Part shown: in pieces, positions 36,522 through 47,878 of the stretch
Position numbering within the stretch: the stretch's first letter is position 1
Layout of the letters: every line of letters starts with the position of its first letter
Assembly (NCBI GenBank): GCA_036345935.2
Contig: JADWOT020000009.1
Span: 13,934,148 to 13,998,147 of the forward strand
Reading direction: 5' to 3'
DNA length: 64,000 nucleotides
Origin: Taenia hydatigena
Taxonomy: Eukaryota; Platyhelminthes; Cestoda; Cyclophyllidea; Taeniidae
The notes under the pieces: model-generated
Database searches by the model: none
Seen by the model: only the letters and a program-made list of their open reading frames with translations
Told to the model about the DNA's origin: nothing
Position numbers and translations under genes: made by a program

Positions 36522-39500
36522 GAAGATACGAGTAACACTGTGTTGTGTGAATTGCGCTCCCTGTGTGTTTGGCGCTCTCCCTCGAAACCGTCAAACCACG
36601 TACACTTGTTGCTAGTGAGGCATGCTTCTTCTTTTGTTGTGGTAATTGGCTCCTCCAATTTACTTGTGAATAAATTTGGTGTTGAGTAGAGATGTGGTAG
36701 TGTTGTGGCGACCACGTTGTGAGGCAGCACACACACGCCCACAACCATCCTGACGTGTTCACTTCCTCTACTGTAGCGTGTTGCAGTAATGGCAGCGGTG
36801 GTTGTAGGTGCAGTGGTAGCCCCATCATGGTCTCCGTGCTTCCTTGACTGCTTTACCACTGTCACTGCTGATGTTGTTATTTATCATCACTACGAATATT
36901 TCTCTTGTCGTGTGGCTAAGGCTCTTTGGATCGGCCTCATTGATATGAGCAAAGGCGCGTGTTTGACCCTTCTACTCCTGAGGCACCTGGGTAAATTGGC
37001 AAGAACTACTGTTCTTTCATCATAATTCATCCAATTGACCAATCTTCCATTGCCTCTTCAGTTACTTTATACTAGTAGCAGCGGTAGTGTTAAGGGTGGT
37101 TTGGTTGGGTGGAGAGGTGAAGTTAGCTATGCCTCTTTCCCTCTCTATGTGATGCATACCCTCTGATTAGCTAGCTATCCACCTGACACCCACCAGCCGA
37201 TCGACCTTTTGGTGTCTTGACCTAACTGTCGAGCATACAACTGCTCCCTTCCCTCACACTGCTTCTCCTTTTGGCTTCACCTCAGCGGGTCTGCAAGATG
37301 CGTTGTTGGAATGAACGTATGCACACTTACGCACACACAAACCAAATTGTCCATTCTCTTCCCACTTTCTCCAACCCGAAGCCTCAGTAATTTCGACTGC
37401 CATGGTATGCTGACCTCAGCAGCCAGTAGGTTATCCACGCACTGAATGTTGGAAGTGTGGGTGAGAGGAGTCGCGACGATAGATACAGGCAGTCGCAGGG
37501 TATAAGCTCAATCGATCAATACACTCGATCGTCTCCTTCCATCCCTTTAATTAGGTATTTGGCTGTATCGCTCTCGCTCATCGTCTGAGTCGTCATCACC
37601 ATGATAAGTCTAGACATCTGTTGTGCGAATGTTCAGTACAACAGCAACTAAGTTGATTGACGAGCCTTCGCACCCTTCCCATATCACCATTAGCACCACC
37701 ATTGTAGCGTCGCAAGGCTGCCTTAGAGGCAAAAGAAGGTATAATACTGCACTGCAGAATCCAATCAACATCAACGCTGACCACTTTTGTCCGAAAATCT
37801 GAGCGCTTTAGCGGCCGCATATTCGAACCAGCACGTTCCACGTAGATGCCACGATGCAGCTGGTGGTGCACACAACCAATGGGAACTACAGATGTGCTCG
37901 CGACGACTTTGTCCTTGCTTTGCTTTGTGATTTAGCTCCTTTGCCCCTTCCGCTCAATATTTCCTCACCATATCTTATTGTCGACACGACCAAGCAGCCA
38001 ATAGAAACAGGATTCTGTCATGTGCCACATACTGTTTCCACTCTTATGGCCACCTTCCAATACACTGGAAGACAATTCTAATTAGGTGCACAGCAGTTCA
38101 ACCAGGTTGCACACCTCATTAGCAAGCCGCCACTAACGATTCCTGCCATCGGTTTTCGCACTCAGGTGACCTGATCTCACCTAACCAAAGCTCTAGGACC
38201 AATCGCCCCTGCTTTTAGCTAAGCCAAGCCAATCGCTAAATGCTCGCTTTAATGACTATTGTGGTGTCAATTGTCGGTGCACTTATCAAACAAGTACATT
38301 GAAATACTATTCTATAAGAAGCTCATAAACGCACCAAGCTAAAGGCGAATGAATGGCATTCAAATTATCGCCATACGGTAAACCTAGTTGGTATTTAGCA
38401 TGGTCCGAAGACCACATCGTGATTTGAAGACGCAGTCTTTTACCGCCTCCTAATAGCTTAGATAATTTCTTGGATGTGATGAACGAAAATCCGTAGCAAC
38501 AGGCATTTCGCCCCACTGCCTTTACTCAACGAAACCATTGCTGTTGATGGTGATATGTGTAAATGACGGGGTATTTAAAAGGATTTTGACTGCCCGTAGT
38601 CCATAGTACTCTAGAAAAAAGGCCGATCCTTTCTACCCATTCGACTATAGGCTGGCCTTTAACTTCAAATTGGTTAGCTCACAATAAAAGGGAGCTATGC
38701 AGGCTGACCATTACGTGAATTGGTCACAAGAATCAACCGCAAACAATGAAACAGACGTGCCTAATAAGGCTGTCAGAGACGTGACGTAACACGCAGCTTT
38801 GAGTCAATCGGTGTGTGAGGCCTGAGAAAGTTACGAGGGGCGTCCTGATTAGAATAAAATGGAAACGAGCTCCTGTCAAGAAGGTTTGCCAACGAACCTT
38901 CAATGGTTGAGTTAAAATTTCTTCCAAAATCCCTTCAAGCACCATAGCTGGTAGACCCCTATTCGATTACTTAATCACTACACCGAGTAAAGCGGGTGTG
39001 GTAGGTTCATCAGTCGCGGGGGATATGGGTGATGAAGTGGAATTTCCCAGAGCGCTGCAGTGCAGGAAGCCATAGTGGATACGACCATGGCGGATGATAA
39101 CATAGATTTGGCCCGTGGCGCTTTCCGTGTCAACATATCACGGAATCGCAGGTGACCTTGCCCAGAGAGAACCTTAAGCGCCAAACGAAACGTCTAGCGA
39201 TTAGGCTCACAGATGGTGTCTTGCCACCACGACTAGCCTAATGTAGTGATTGAGCCTCATGACACCCTTCATGCTGACTTGTGGCCCCTTTCCGTGAGGT
39301 GTGGTGCCTCTAGACTCAAGAACCTTTCCTTTCTTACCACGGCCAAACAATGCTCATTTCCGCACTTTGATTAGTATGGATCAGAGACACGAAGACTACT
39401 GAATGATTTCAAACACCGTCTTACTTTCCTTTACTTGTACCACTGCCACTTATCACCACCATTATCGTTTATTATCAGCAAAATGAGACGCGCTTAATTG

Positions 39501-40371
39501 CATTTGCATGTGCGTAAAGTGATCATCTATGCACGTGCATAGATATGGAGGAATAACCTGCTGATTATAGTACTAAATGACTAACAGTTGGAAATATGTG
39601 GTTATGCTACAATGTAACAGCAGACAATAAGAAATGATACTTGTCATACATGAAAGCTGCTTATCTACCGAAGCTGACTTGAACACCAACTCCATTCCTG
39701 CCGATACTCATTACAAGAAATTTGTTCAATATCATGATGCAACTGGTAAAAATTGGAGCAACATTTTGACAGCGTAGATGCTATTCTTGCTGCCATTTTG
39801 TAGGAATAAGGGGGATGCCATTGGTAACTTGGAAGGGGGAGCAAATGCCATTGATTCAGCGCATCCCAACTCATTTGAAGAGTTTTCCGACAGAGCAACT
39901 AATAGCAACACTCGGTCCGTCTGCGATGATTTCTAGTATGACTTTCCACTGCTGCATTTTGATCCAAACAAACACGGAGGAGATGTGTTCTGGTGGAATA
40001 CTTTGGAGCTTTTGCGGCTTCCTTTATAATGGACGTTGTTCTTTTATATTGAGGGTGAGAGTGGGAAGTGGTGTTGGTATGAAGGACAGGCTCTCTTACA
40101 CCATAACGTTAAAACTGATGCTTCAATCGACCTGGCATCATCCAAAATCTTCAAAGGAACATTTATAGTGGAATGATTAACCACCTTATGCTCCAACTTA
40201 AATGACATAACAGTGCCATCTAAAACATAAATTGGCTGCCATTCATGATTACCTCAAAACATGGTCTCAGAGAATGAGGTCGGTGGGGAAGTGTGCGTCC
40301 AAATACAGAGGGTCTTGTCAGGCACTCCCTTCTCCTCCGCAGTTAATTAGCAGCTGTTTAGGTGGTGCAAC
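36522..40371. other. Left-arm stretch without a recognised gene
   Basis: Apart from R3 copy b (37,742-37,880, inverted) and R2 copy b (39,066-39,215, inverted) I recognise nothing. Frames at 36,412-36,865 (-), 39,665-39,898 (-) and 39,815-40,168 (+) are open but show no domain. The mirror is 44,029-47,878. Confidence 0.4.
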
Positions 40372-41572
40372 TCAGAGCGCCGTCGCATTAAAAAGCCAAT
40401 TGCGCGCACAGAAGTCGTTCGAAGCAAACGCCTGCTCAGCAGCTGAGCGCAGTGCATTGATGGTTGACGTTGCCGCAGTTGCTGATCCCACTACGGCTAT
40501 ATCGGCATCAATTTCCTGTAGAAAACAGCGTAAGCTGACGATGGAGCACTGCTAATTGAGCACTTGCATAGGGCCTGCAATGAAGATTACCTGCTCCCCA
40601 TGACTGCTACTTCTAGCACCGAGAACAACTTCGTGAAATCGCCACGCGTATTTGTGCAGCAGCGGTGGTACCCGAGGATTGCAGCACGCGTACATCCCAC
40701 TTCTCTCCCTACACACAACACACATGAATGCTTGTGCTACTAACTGCGAACAGTAGAACCTCAGAGTAAATCATGAAAAGGGACTTACGTGGGCAGCAGT
40801 GCAGCTATTTGATGTAGTATGCGATTGGAAAGAACGAAGCTAAAAACGAAGGAAAAGATAAAGAATTAGTAGATTCAGTCTTCTATCATCTAGTCTTAAC
40901 AATGCTCTCCCACCCTGACGACTTGTATTCAACACCTTTGACGACTTTAAACGCACTACTCCAAACATCCGACAAACCATCGCCTCTGATTGAATGTAAC
41001 GCCTCTCCCTATGGATTGTCTGCACATGATGACGCGAGTTGATACAGCCAGCCCGAAAGTGGGGTTGTATGCACTCTTCACAGATATGCTGAATGAGTAC
41101 AAGTAAATGAAAACTTCTAATTACATCACCAAATAGGGTTTAAAAGAGCAGTTAGTCGTCGCATGTCGATTTGCCATTTCGCCTTTTCACACGCACGATG
41201 AAGTTGAACGAAACAACCAACTAAGCTTGCCCACCACATAACAACGCTGAGACACAGGGTTTAAGCCGCTCCTACACCCTTTACCCCAAAACACCCTACC
41301 TAGCACAAGAGCCAAACCATGCCAACCACGGTAATGATAGCACCTTTCAAATGTCCAATGTTCAATCAGCGACCGTTATTATATTATTTTGAAGTGCTGC
41401 AATGCCTGTGAGTGGCCACAAAGAGGCGTGATAAGGAAAGAATGGGGAGCATACCCATCAATACGCACAGATACTTGAGAGCGTAGAGCTGACGCTTGTC
41501 CAGGGACTCCCTCACCACCGCATGCGATTTCGACAGATACTTTGATGCGTTGAACTGCGGTTTCTTGTAAAT
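40372..41572 (-). pseudogene. EXOSC10: EXOSC10 copy B, 3' fragment, left arm
   Basis: The tail half of the same gene, diverged from copy A. Exons on the minus strand are 41,455-41,572 (HRDC start, KKPQFNASKYLSKSH), 40,789-40,839, 40,591-40,708 (containing YACCNPRVPPLL, matching the ACCNPVPPL block of animal EXOSC10) and 40,372-40,515, ending at TGA. The first exon has lost 34 nt relative to copy A, removing the RDTIARNEDES segment and shifting frame to an early stop. The exon with DYARSDTHYLL is missing altogether through a deletion in the DNA. Homology to copy A continues through 41,663 into the spacer to about 41,788. It is a pseudogene as it stands. Confidence 0.75.
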
Positions 41573-41663
41573 CTAATGTAAGGAAACAACAAGAAGGAGA
41601 GCAGTCAAACAATATGGAGAGCGCGGAAAGTATTGGGAGGAGTTTATCATGAATGATTAGCAC

Positions 41664-42736
41664 AATGCAAAATAACCCCAAGTACTGAATAAGCCAATAA
41701 GCGAGAGTAAGTAACTGCTGTTTGCGAAGTCCTCACTTCTCCAGTGGGATATTCTGCAGCCACAGCAGCCGCAGCAGCTACACGCACGTTGTGCAAATTT
41801 TCTGTAAGTCCCTGAGGGAACTGAAAGGAGTAAAATGTAGCCGATCAGGAGTGTTGTGGCAGGACTGGGTGATGCACAGTCTTCCGGAGGAGGATCGAAT
41901 TTCTAAAGTATTGCAAAGACTCATGAGTGCACTTGGCTTCAAACAGCATGGCACGATGTGGAAAGGCTAACACTCTCATAAAATGTGCATAATGCTGGCA
42001 GAATTCTAGTGCATAAATAGTTACAGGCTCTTAGCGCATGATGATCGCGAAGGACTGGGGCCAAAATGAAATCTGCAGTTTCTGTTTTTGAATCCAAGTA
42101 ACTTGTCTTAGATGTCAGGATGCCAAAATTTTTAGGTTGCATTATTATTCCGCAGACCATCGCTTATATGCATCACAACTAAAATCCATACGCTCTCAAC
42201 CTCCGTACATCCTGTAAGCTCGTCGCTGTTCTTATTATCTGTCAAATGCTAACACTAACGTGCCCTACCACTAGCACGCTTTCTTTCAAAGGGCCGTTAA
42301 AGCAAATTATGAGGATGGCTTTTTACAGGTATGACCACATGGGATTCATTTACTGGGATGATTACAACCAGCAGCTTGATAAAAGATGGGGCATGAGATA
42401 TATCATGTGGTGCGCACTCGTGATAGATACAGACCACGAAACCAGTTGCTAGAACGGAGTTGACTGCATCTGTGTGCACTGACCATGACACTGATTAACG
42501 TGTGCTGCTGCTGCACCTTTCTGAACCCGATCACAACATTGTTGACACATATCACACACACAGAAGTAGTCAACTCCGTTCTAGCAACTGGTTTCGTGGT
42601 CTGTATGTGTCACGAGTGCGCATCATATGATGTATCTCATGCCCCATCTTTTATCAAGCTGCTGGTTGTAATCAAGCGAGCAAATAAATCTCATGTTTTC
42701 ATACTTGTAAAAAGCCATCAATTCGCATAATGCTTG
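41664..42736. other. Palindrome spacer (1,073 bp)
   Basis: The non-palindromic centre between the arms. 41,664-41,788 continues EXOSC10 copy B (intron 2 homology). 41,789-41,970 holds an open plus-strand frame of unknown nature (SLPEEDRISKVLQRLMSALG). 42,311-42,723 holds a diverged inverted repeat. The spacer is attached asymmetrically: its left edge is homologous to what follows in copy A, and its right edge is not. Confidence 0.85.
42311..42723. repeat. Diverged inverted repeat within the spacer
   Basis: 42,311-42,478 and 42,553-42,723 are inverted copies of about 168 bp, separated by about 75 bp. They share long blocks such as caaccagcagcttgataaaa but differ at many positions, so they are far older than the perfect 15-kb arms. 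Their axis (about 42,515) does not coincide with the large axis (42,200). Both read as similar peptides (NSVLATGFVVC, SHAPSFIKLLVV), which may be a relic of coding or simply shared ancestry. Confidence 0.8.
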
Positions 42737-42827
42737 GTGCTAATCATTCATGATAAACTCCTCCCAATACTTTCCGCGCTCTCCATATTGTTTGACTGCT
42801 CTCCTTCTTGTTGTTTCCTTACATTAG

Positions 42828-44028
42828 ATTTACAAGAAACCGCAGTTCAACGCATCAAAGTATCTGTCGAAATCGCATGCGGTGGTGAGGGAGTCCCTGG
42901 ACAAGCGTCAGCTCTACGCTCTCAAGTATCTGTGCGTATTGATGGGTATGCTCCCCATTCTTTCCTTATCACGCCTCTTTGTGGCCACTCACAGGCATTG
43001 CAGCACTTCAAAATAATATAATAACGGTCGCTGATTGAACATTGGACATTTGAAAGGTGCTATCATTACCGTGGTTGGCATGGTTTGGCTCTTGTGCTAG
43101 GTAGGGTGTTTTGGGGTAAAGGGTGTAGGAGCGGCTTAAACCCTGTGTCTCAGCGTTGTTATGTGGTGGGCAAGCTTAGTTGGTTGTTTCGTTCAACTTC
43201 ATCGTGCGTGTGAAAAGGCGAAATGGCAAATCGACATGCGACGACTAACTGCTCTTTTAAACCCTATTTGGTGATGTAATTAGAAGTTTTCATTTACTTG
43301 TACTCATTCAGCATATCTGTGAAGAGTGCATACAACCCCACTTTCGGGCTGGCTGTATCAACTCGCGTCATCATGTGCAGACAATCCATAGGGAGAGGCG
43401 TTACATTCAATCAGAGGCGATGGTTTGTCGGATGTTTGGAGTAGTGCGTTTAAAGTCGTCGAAGGTGTTGAATACAAGTCGTCAGGGTGGGAGAGCATTG
43501 TTAAGACTAGATGATAGAAGACTGAATCTACTAATTCTTTATCTTTTCCTTCGTTTTTAGCTTCGTTCTTTCCAATCGCATACTACATCAAATAGCTGCA
43601 CTGCTGCCCACGTAAGTCCCTTTTCATGATTTACTCTGAGGTTCTACTGTTCGCAGTTAGTAGCACAAGCATTCATGTGTGTTGTGTGTAGGGAGAGAAG
43701 TGGGATGTACGCGTGCTGCAATCCTCGGGTACCACCGCTGCTGCACAAATACGCGTGGCGATTTCACGAAGTTGTTCTCGGTGCTAGAAGTAGCAGTCAT
43801 GGGGAGCAGGTAATCTTCATTGCAGGCCCTATGCAAGTGCTCAATTAGCAGTGCTCCATCGTCAGCTTACGCTGTTTTCTACAGGAAATTGATGCCGATA
43901 TAGCCGTAGTGGGATCAGCAACTGCGGCAACGTCAACCATCAATGCACTGCGCTCAGCTGCTGAGCAGGCGTTTGCTTCGAACGACTTCTGTGCGCGCAA
44001 TTGGCTTTTTAATGCGACGGCGCTCTGA
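42828..44028 (+). pseudogene. EXOSC10: EXOSC10 copy B, 3' fragment, right arm
   Basis: The mirror of 40,372-41,572, with exons 42,828-42,945, 43,561-43,611, 43,692-43,809 and 43,885-44,028. It is identical to the left copy, including the 34-nt deletion. Upstream of 42,737 there is no EXOSC10 homology, so this copy has no possible head in its own orientation. Copy A lies 10 kb downstream on the same strand, in tail-then-head order. Confidence 0.75.
43310..43497 (-). mobile_element. RNase H-like remnant in EXOSC10 copy B intron, right arm
   Basis: A diverged counterpart of 28,232-28,426 inside the intron between HRDC exons of copy B; the left-arm mirror is 40,903-41,090 (+). Its presence in both A and B shows that the element entered before the EXOSC10 segment was duplicated. 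Confidence 0.3.
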
Positions 44029-47000
44029 GTTGCACCACCTAAACAGCTGCTAATTAACTGCGGAGGAGAAGGGAGTGCCTGACAAGACCCTCTGTATTTG
44101 GACGCACACTTCCCCACCGACCTCATTCTCTGAGACCATGTTTTGAGGTAATCATGAATGGCAGCCAATTTATGTTTTAGATGGCACTGTTATGTCATTT
44201 AAGTTGGAGCATAAGGTGGTTAATCATTCCACTATAAATGTTCCTTTGAAGATTTTGGATGATGCCAGGTCGATTGAAGCATCAGTTTTAACGTTATGGT
44301 GTAAGAGAGCCTGTCCTTCATACCAACACCACTTCCCACTCTCACCCTCAATATAAAAGAACAACGTCCATTATAAAGGAAGCCGCAAAAGCTCCAAAGT
44401 ATTCCACCAGAACACATCTCCTCCGTGTTTGTTTGGATCAAAATGCAGCAGTGGAAAGTCATACTAGAAATCATCGCAGACGGACCGAGTGTTGCTATTA
44501 GTTGCTCTGTCGGAAAACTCTTCAAATGAGTTGGGATGCGCTGAATCAATGGCATTTGCTCCCCCTTCCAAGTTACCAATGGCATCCCCCTTATTCCTAC
44601 AAAATGGCAGCAAGAATAGCATCTACGCTGTCAAAATGTTGCTCCAATTTTTACCAGTTGCATCATGATATTGAACAAATTTCTTGTAATGAGTATCGGC
44701 AGGAATGGAGTTGGTGTTCAAGTCAGCTTCGGTAGATAAGCAGCTTTCATGTATGACAAGTATCATTTCTTATTGTCTGCTGTTACATTGTAGCATAACC
44801 ACATATTTCTAACTGTTAGTCATTTAGTACTATAATCAGCAGGTTATTCCTCCATATCTATGCACGTGCATAGATGATCACTTTACGCACATGCAAATGC
44901 AATTAAGCGCGTCTCATTTTGCTGATAATAAACGATAATGGTGGTGATAAGTGGCAGTGGTACAAGTAAAGGAAAGTAAGACGGTGTTTGAAATCATTCA
45001 GTAGTCTTCGTGTCTCTGATCCATACTAATCAAAGTGCGGAAATGAGCATTGTTTGGCCGTGGTAAGAAAGGAAAGGTTCTTGAGTCTAGAGGCACCACA
45101 CCTCACGGAAAGGGGCCACAAGTCAGCATGAAGGGTGTCATGAGGCTCAATCACTACATTAGGCTAGTCGTGGTGGCAAGACACCATCTGTGAGCCTAAT
45201 CGCTAGACGTTTCGTTTGGCGCTTAAGGTTCTCTCTGGGCAAGGTCACCTGCGATTCCGTGATATGTTGACACGGAAAGCGCCACGGGCCAAATCTATGT
45301 TATCATCCGCCATGGTCGTATCCACTATGGCTTCCTGCACTGCAGCGCTCTGGGAAATTCCACTTCATCACCCATATCCCCCGCGACTGATGAACCTACC
45401 ACACCCGCTTTACTCGGTGTAGTGATTAAGTAATCGAATAGGGGTCTACCAGCTATGGTGCTTGAAGGGATTTTGGAAGAAATTTTAACTCAACCATTGA
45501 AGGTTCGTTGGCAAACCTTCTTGACAGGAGCTCGTTTCCATTTTATTCTAATCAGGACGCCCCTCGTAACTTTCTCAGGCCTCACACACCGATTGACTCA
45601 AAGCTGCGTGTTACGTCACGTCTCTGACAGCCTTATTAGGCACGTCTGTTTCATTGTTTGCGGTTGATTCTTGTGACCAATTCACGTAATGGTCAGCCTG
45701 CATAGCTCCCTTTTATTGTGAGCTAACCAATTTGAAGTTAAAGGCCAGCCTATAGTCGAATGGGTAGAAAGGATCGGCCTTTTTTCTAGAGTACTATGGA
45801 CTACGGGCAGTCAAAATCCTTTTAAATACCCCGTCATTTACACATATCACCATCAACAGCAATGGTTTCGTTGAGTAAAGGCAGTGGGGCGAAATGCCTG
45901 TTGCTACGGATTTTCGTTCATCACATCCAAGAAATTATCTAAGCTATTAGGAGGCGGTAAAAGACTGCGTCTTCAAATCACGATGTGGTCTTCGGACCAT
46001 GCTAAATACCAACTAGGTTTACCGTATGGCGATAATTTGAATGCCATTCATTCGCCTTTAGCTTGGTGCGTTTATGAGCTTCTTATAGAATAGTATTTCA
46101 ATGTACTTGTTTGATAAGTGCACCGACAATTGACACCACAATAGTCATTAAAGCGAGCATTTAGCGATTGGCTTGGCTTAGCTAAAAGCAGGGGCGATTG
46201 GTCCTAGAGCTTTGGTTAGGTGAGATCAGGTCACCTGAGTGCGAAAACCGATGGCAGGAATCGTTAGTGGCGGCTTGCTAATGAGGTGTGCAACCTGGTT
46301 GAACTGCTGTGCACCTAATTAGAATTGTCTTCCAGTGTATTGGAAGGTGGCCATAAGAGTGGAAACAGTATGTGGCACATGACAGAATCCTGTTTCTATT
46401 GGCTGCTTGGTCGTGTCGACAATAAGATATGGTGAGGAAATATTGAGCGGAAGGGGCAAAGGAGCTAAATCACAAAGCAAAGCAAGGACAAAGTCGTCGC
46501 GAGCACATCTGTAGTTCCCATTGGTTGTGTGCACCACCAGCTGCATCGTGGCATCTACGTGGAACGTGCTGGTTCGAATATGCGGCCGCTAAAGCGCTCA
46601 GATTTTCGGACAAAAGTGGTCAGCGTTGATGTTGATTGGATTCTGCAGTGCAGTATTATACCTTCTTTTGCCTCTAAGGCAGCCTTGCGACGCTACAATG
46701 GTGGTGCTAATGGTGATATGGGAAGGGTGCGAAGGCTCGTCAATCAACTTAGTTGCTGTTGTACTGAACATTCGCACAACAGATGTCTAGACTTATCATG
46801 GTGATGACGACTCAGACGATGAGCGAGAGCGATACAGCCAAATACCTAATTAAAGGGATGGAAGGAGACGATCGAGTGTATTGATCGATTGAGCTTATAC
46901 CCTGCGACTGCCTGTATCTATCGTCGCGACTCCTCTCACCCACACTTCCAACATTCAGTGCGTGGATAACCTACTGGCTGCTGAGGTCAGCATACCATGG

Positions 47001-47878
47001 CAGTCGAAATTACTGAGGCTTCGGGTTGGAGAAAGTGGGAAGAGAATGGACAATTTGGTTTGTGTGTGCGTAAGTGTGCATACGTTCATTCCAACAACGC
47101 ATCTTGCAGACCCGCTGAGGTGAAGCCAAAAGGAGAAGCAGTGTGAGGGAAGGGAGCAGTTGTATGCTCGACAGTTAGGTCAAGACACCAAAAGGTCGAT
47201 CGGCTGGTGGGTGTCAGGTGGATAGCTAGCTAATCAGAGGGTATGCATCACATAGAGAGGGAAAGAGGCATAGCTAACTTCACCTCTCCACCCAACCAAA
47301 CCACCCTTAACACTACCGCTGCTACTAGTATAAAGTAACTGAAGAGGCAATGGAAGATTGGTCAATTGGATGAATTATGATGAAAGAACAGTAGTTCTTG
47401 CCAATTTACCCAGGTGCCTCAGGAGTAGAAGGGTCAAACACGCGCCTTTGCTCATATCAATGAGGCCGATCCAAAGAGCCTTAGCCACACGACAAGAGAA
47501 ATATTCGTAGTGATGATAAATAACAACATCAGCAGTGACAGTGGTAAAGCAGTCAAGGAAGCACGGAGACCATGATGGGGCTACCACTGCACCTACAACC
47601 ACCGCTGCCATTACTGCAACACGCTACAGTAGAGGAAGTGAACACGTCAGGATGGTTGTGGGCGTGTGTGTGCTGCCTCACAACGTGGTCGCCACAACAC
47701 TACCACATCTCTACTCAACACCAAATTTATTCACAAGTAAATTGGAGGAGCCAATTACCACAACAAAAGAAGAAGCATGCCTCACTAGCAACAAGTGTAC
47801 GTGGTTTGACGGTTTCGAGGGAGAGCGCCAAACACACAGGGAGCGCAATTCACACAACACAGTGTTACTCGTATCTTC

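Larger units (their letters stand above)
26444..41663 (+). repeat. Left arm of a 31.5-kb palindrome (15,220 bp)
   Basis: The reverse complement of 42,737-57,956. Position i pairs with 84,400 - i. More than a dozen landmarks spread through the arm obey this sum exactly, so there is no net insertion or deletion between arms, and every stretch I compared base by base was identical. Beyond 41,663 (aatgc against ccaag) and before 26,444 (N, then unrelated bases) identity stops sharply. Identity this complete means a very recent duplication, active gene conversion or an assembly artefact. Confidence 0.93.

Noticed and set aside
36412..36865. Overlapping 138- and 147-codon frames in the left arm (mirror 47,535-47,988)
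   Set aside because: Two frames of the same strand are open together in Thr/His-rich low-complexity sequence. No domain, and nothing to favour either.
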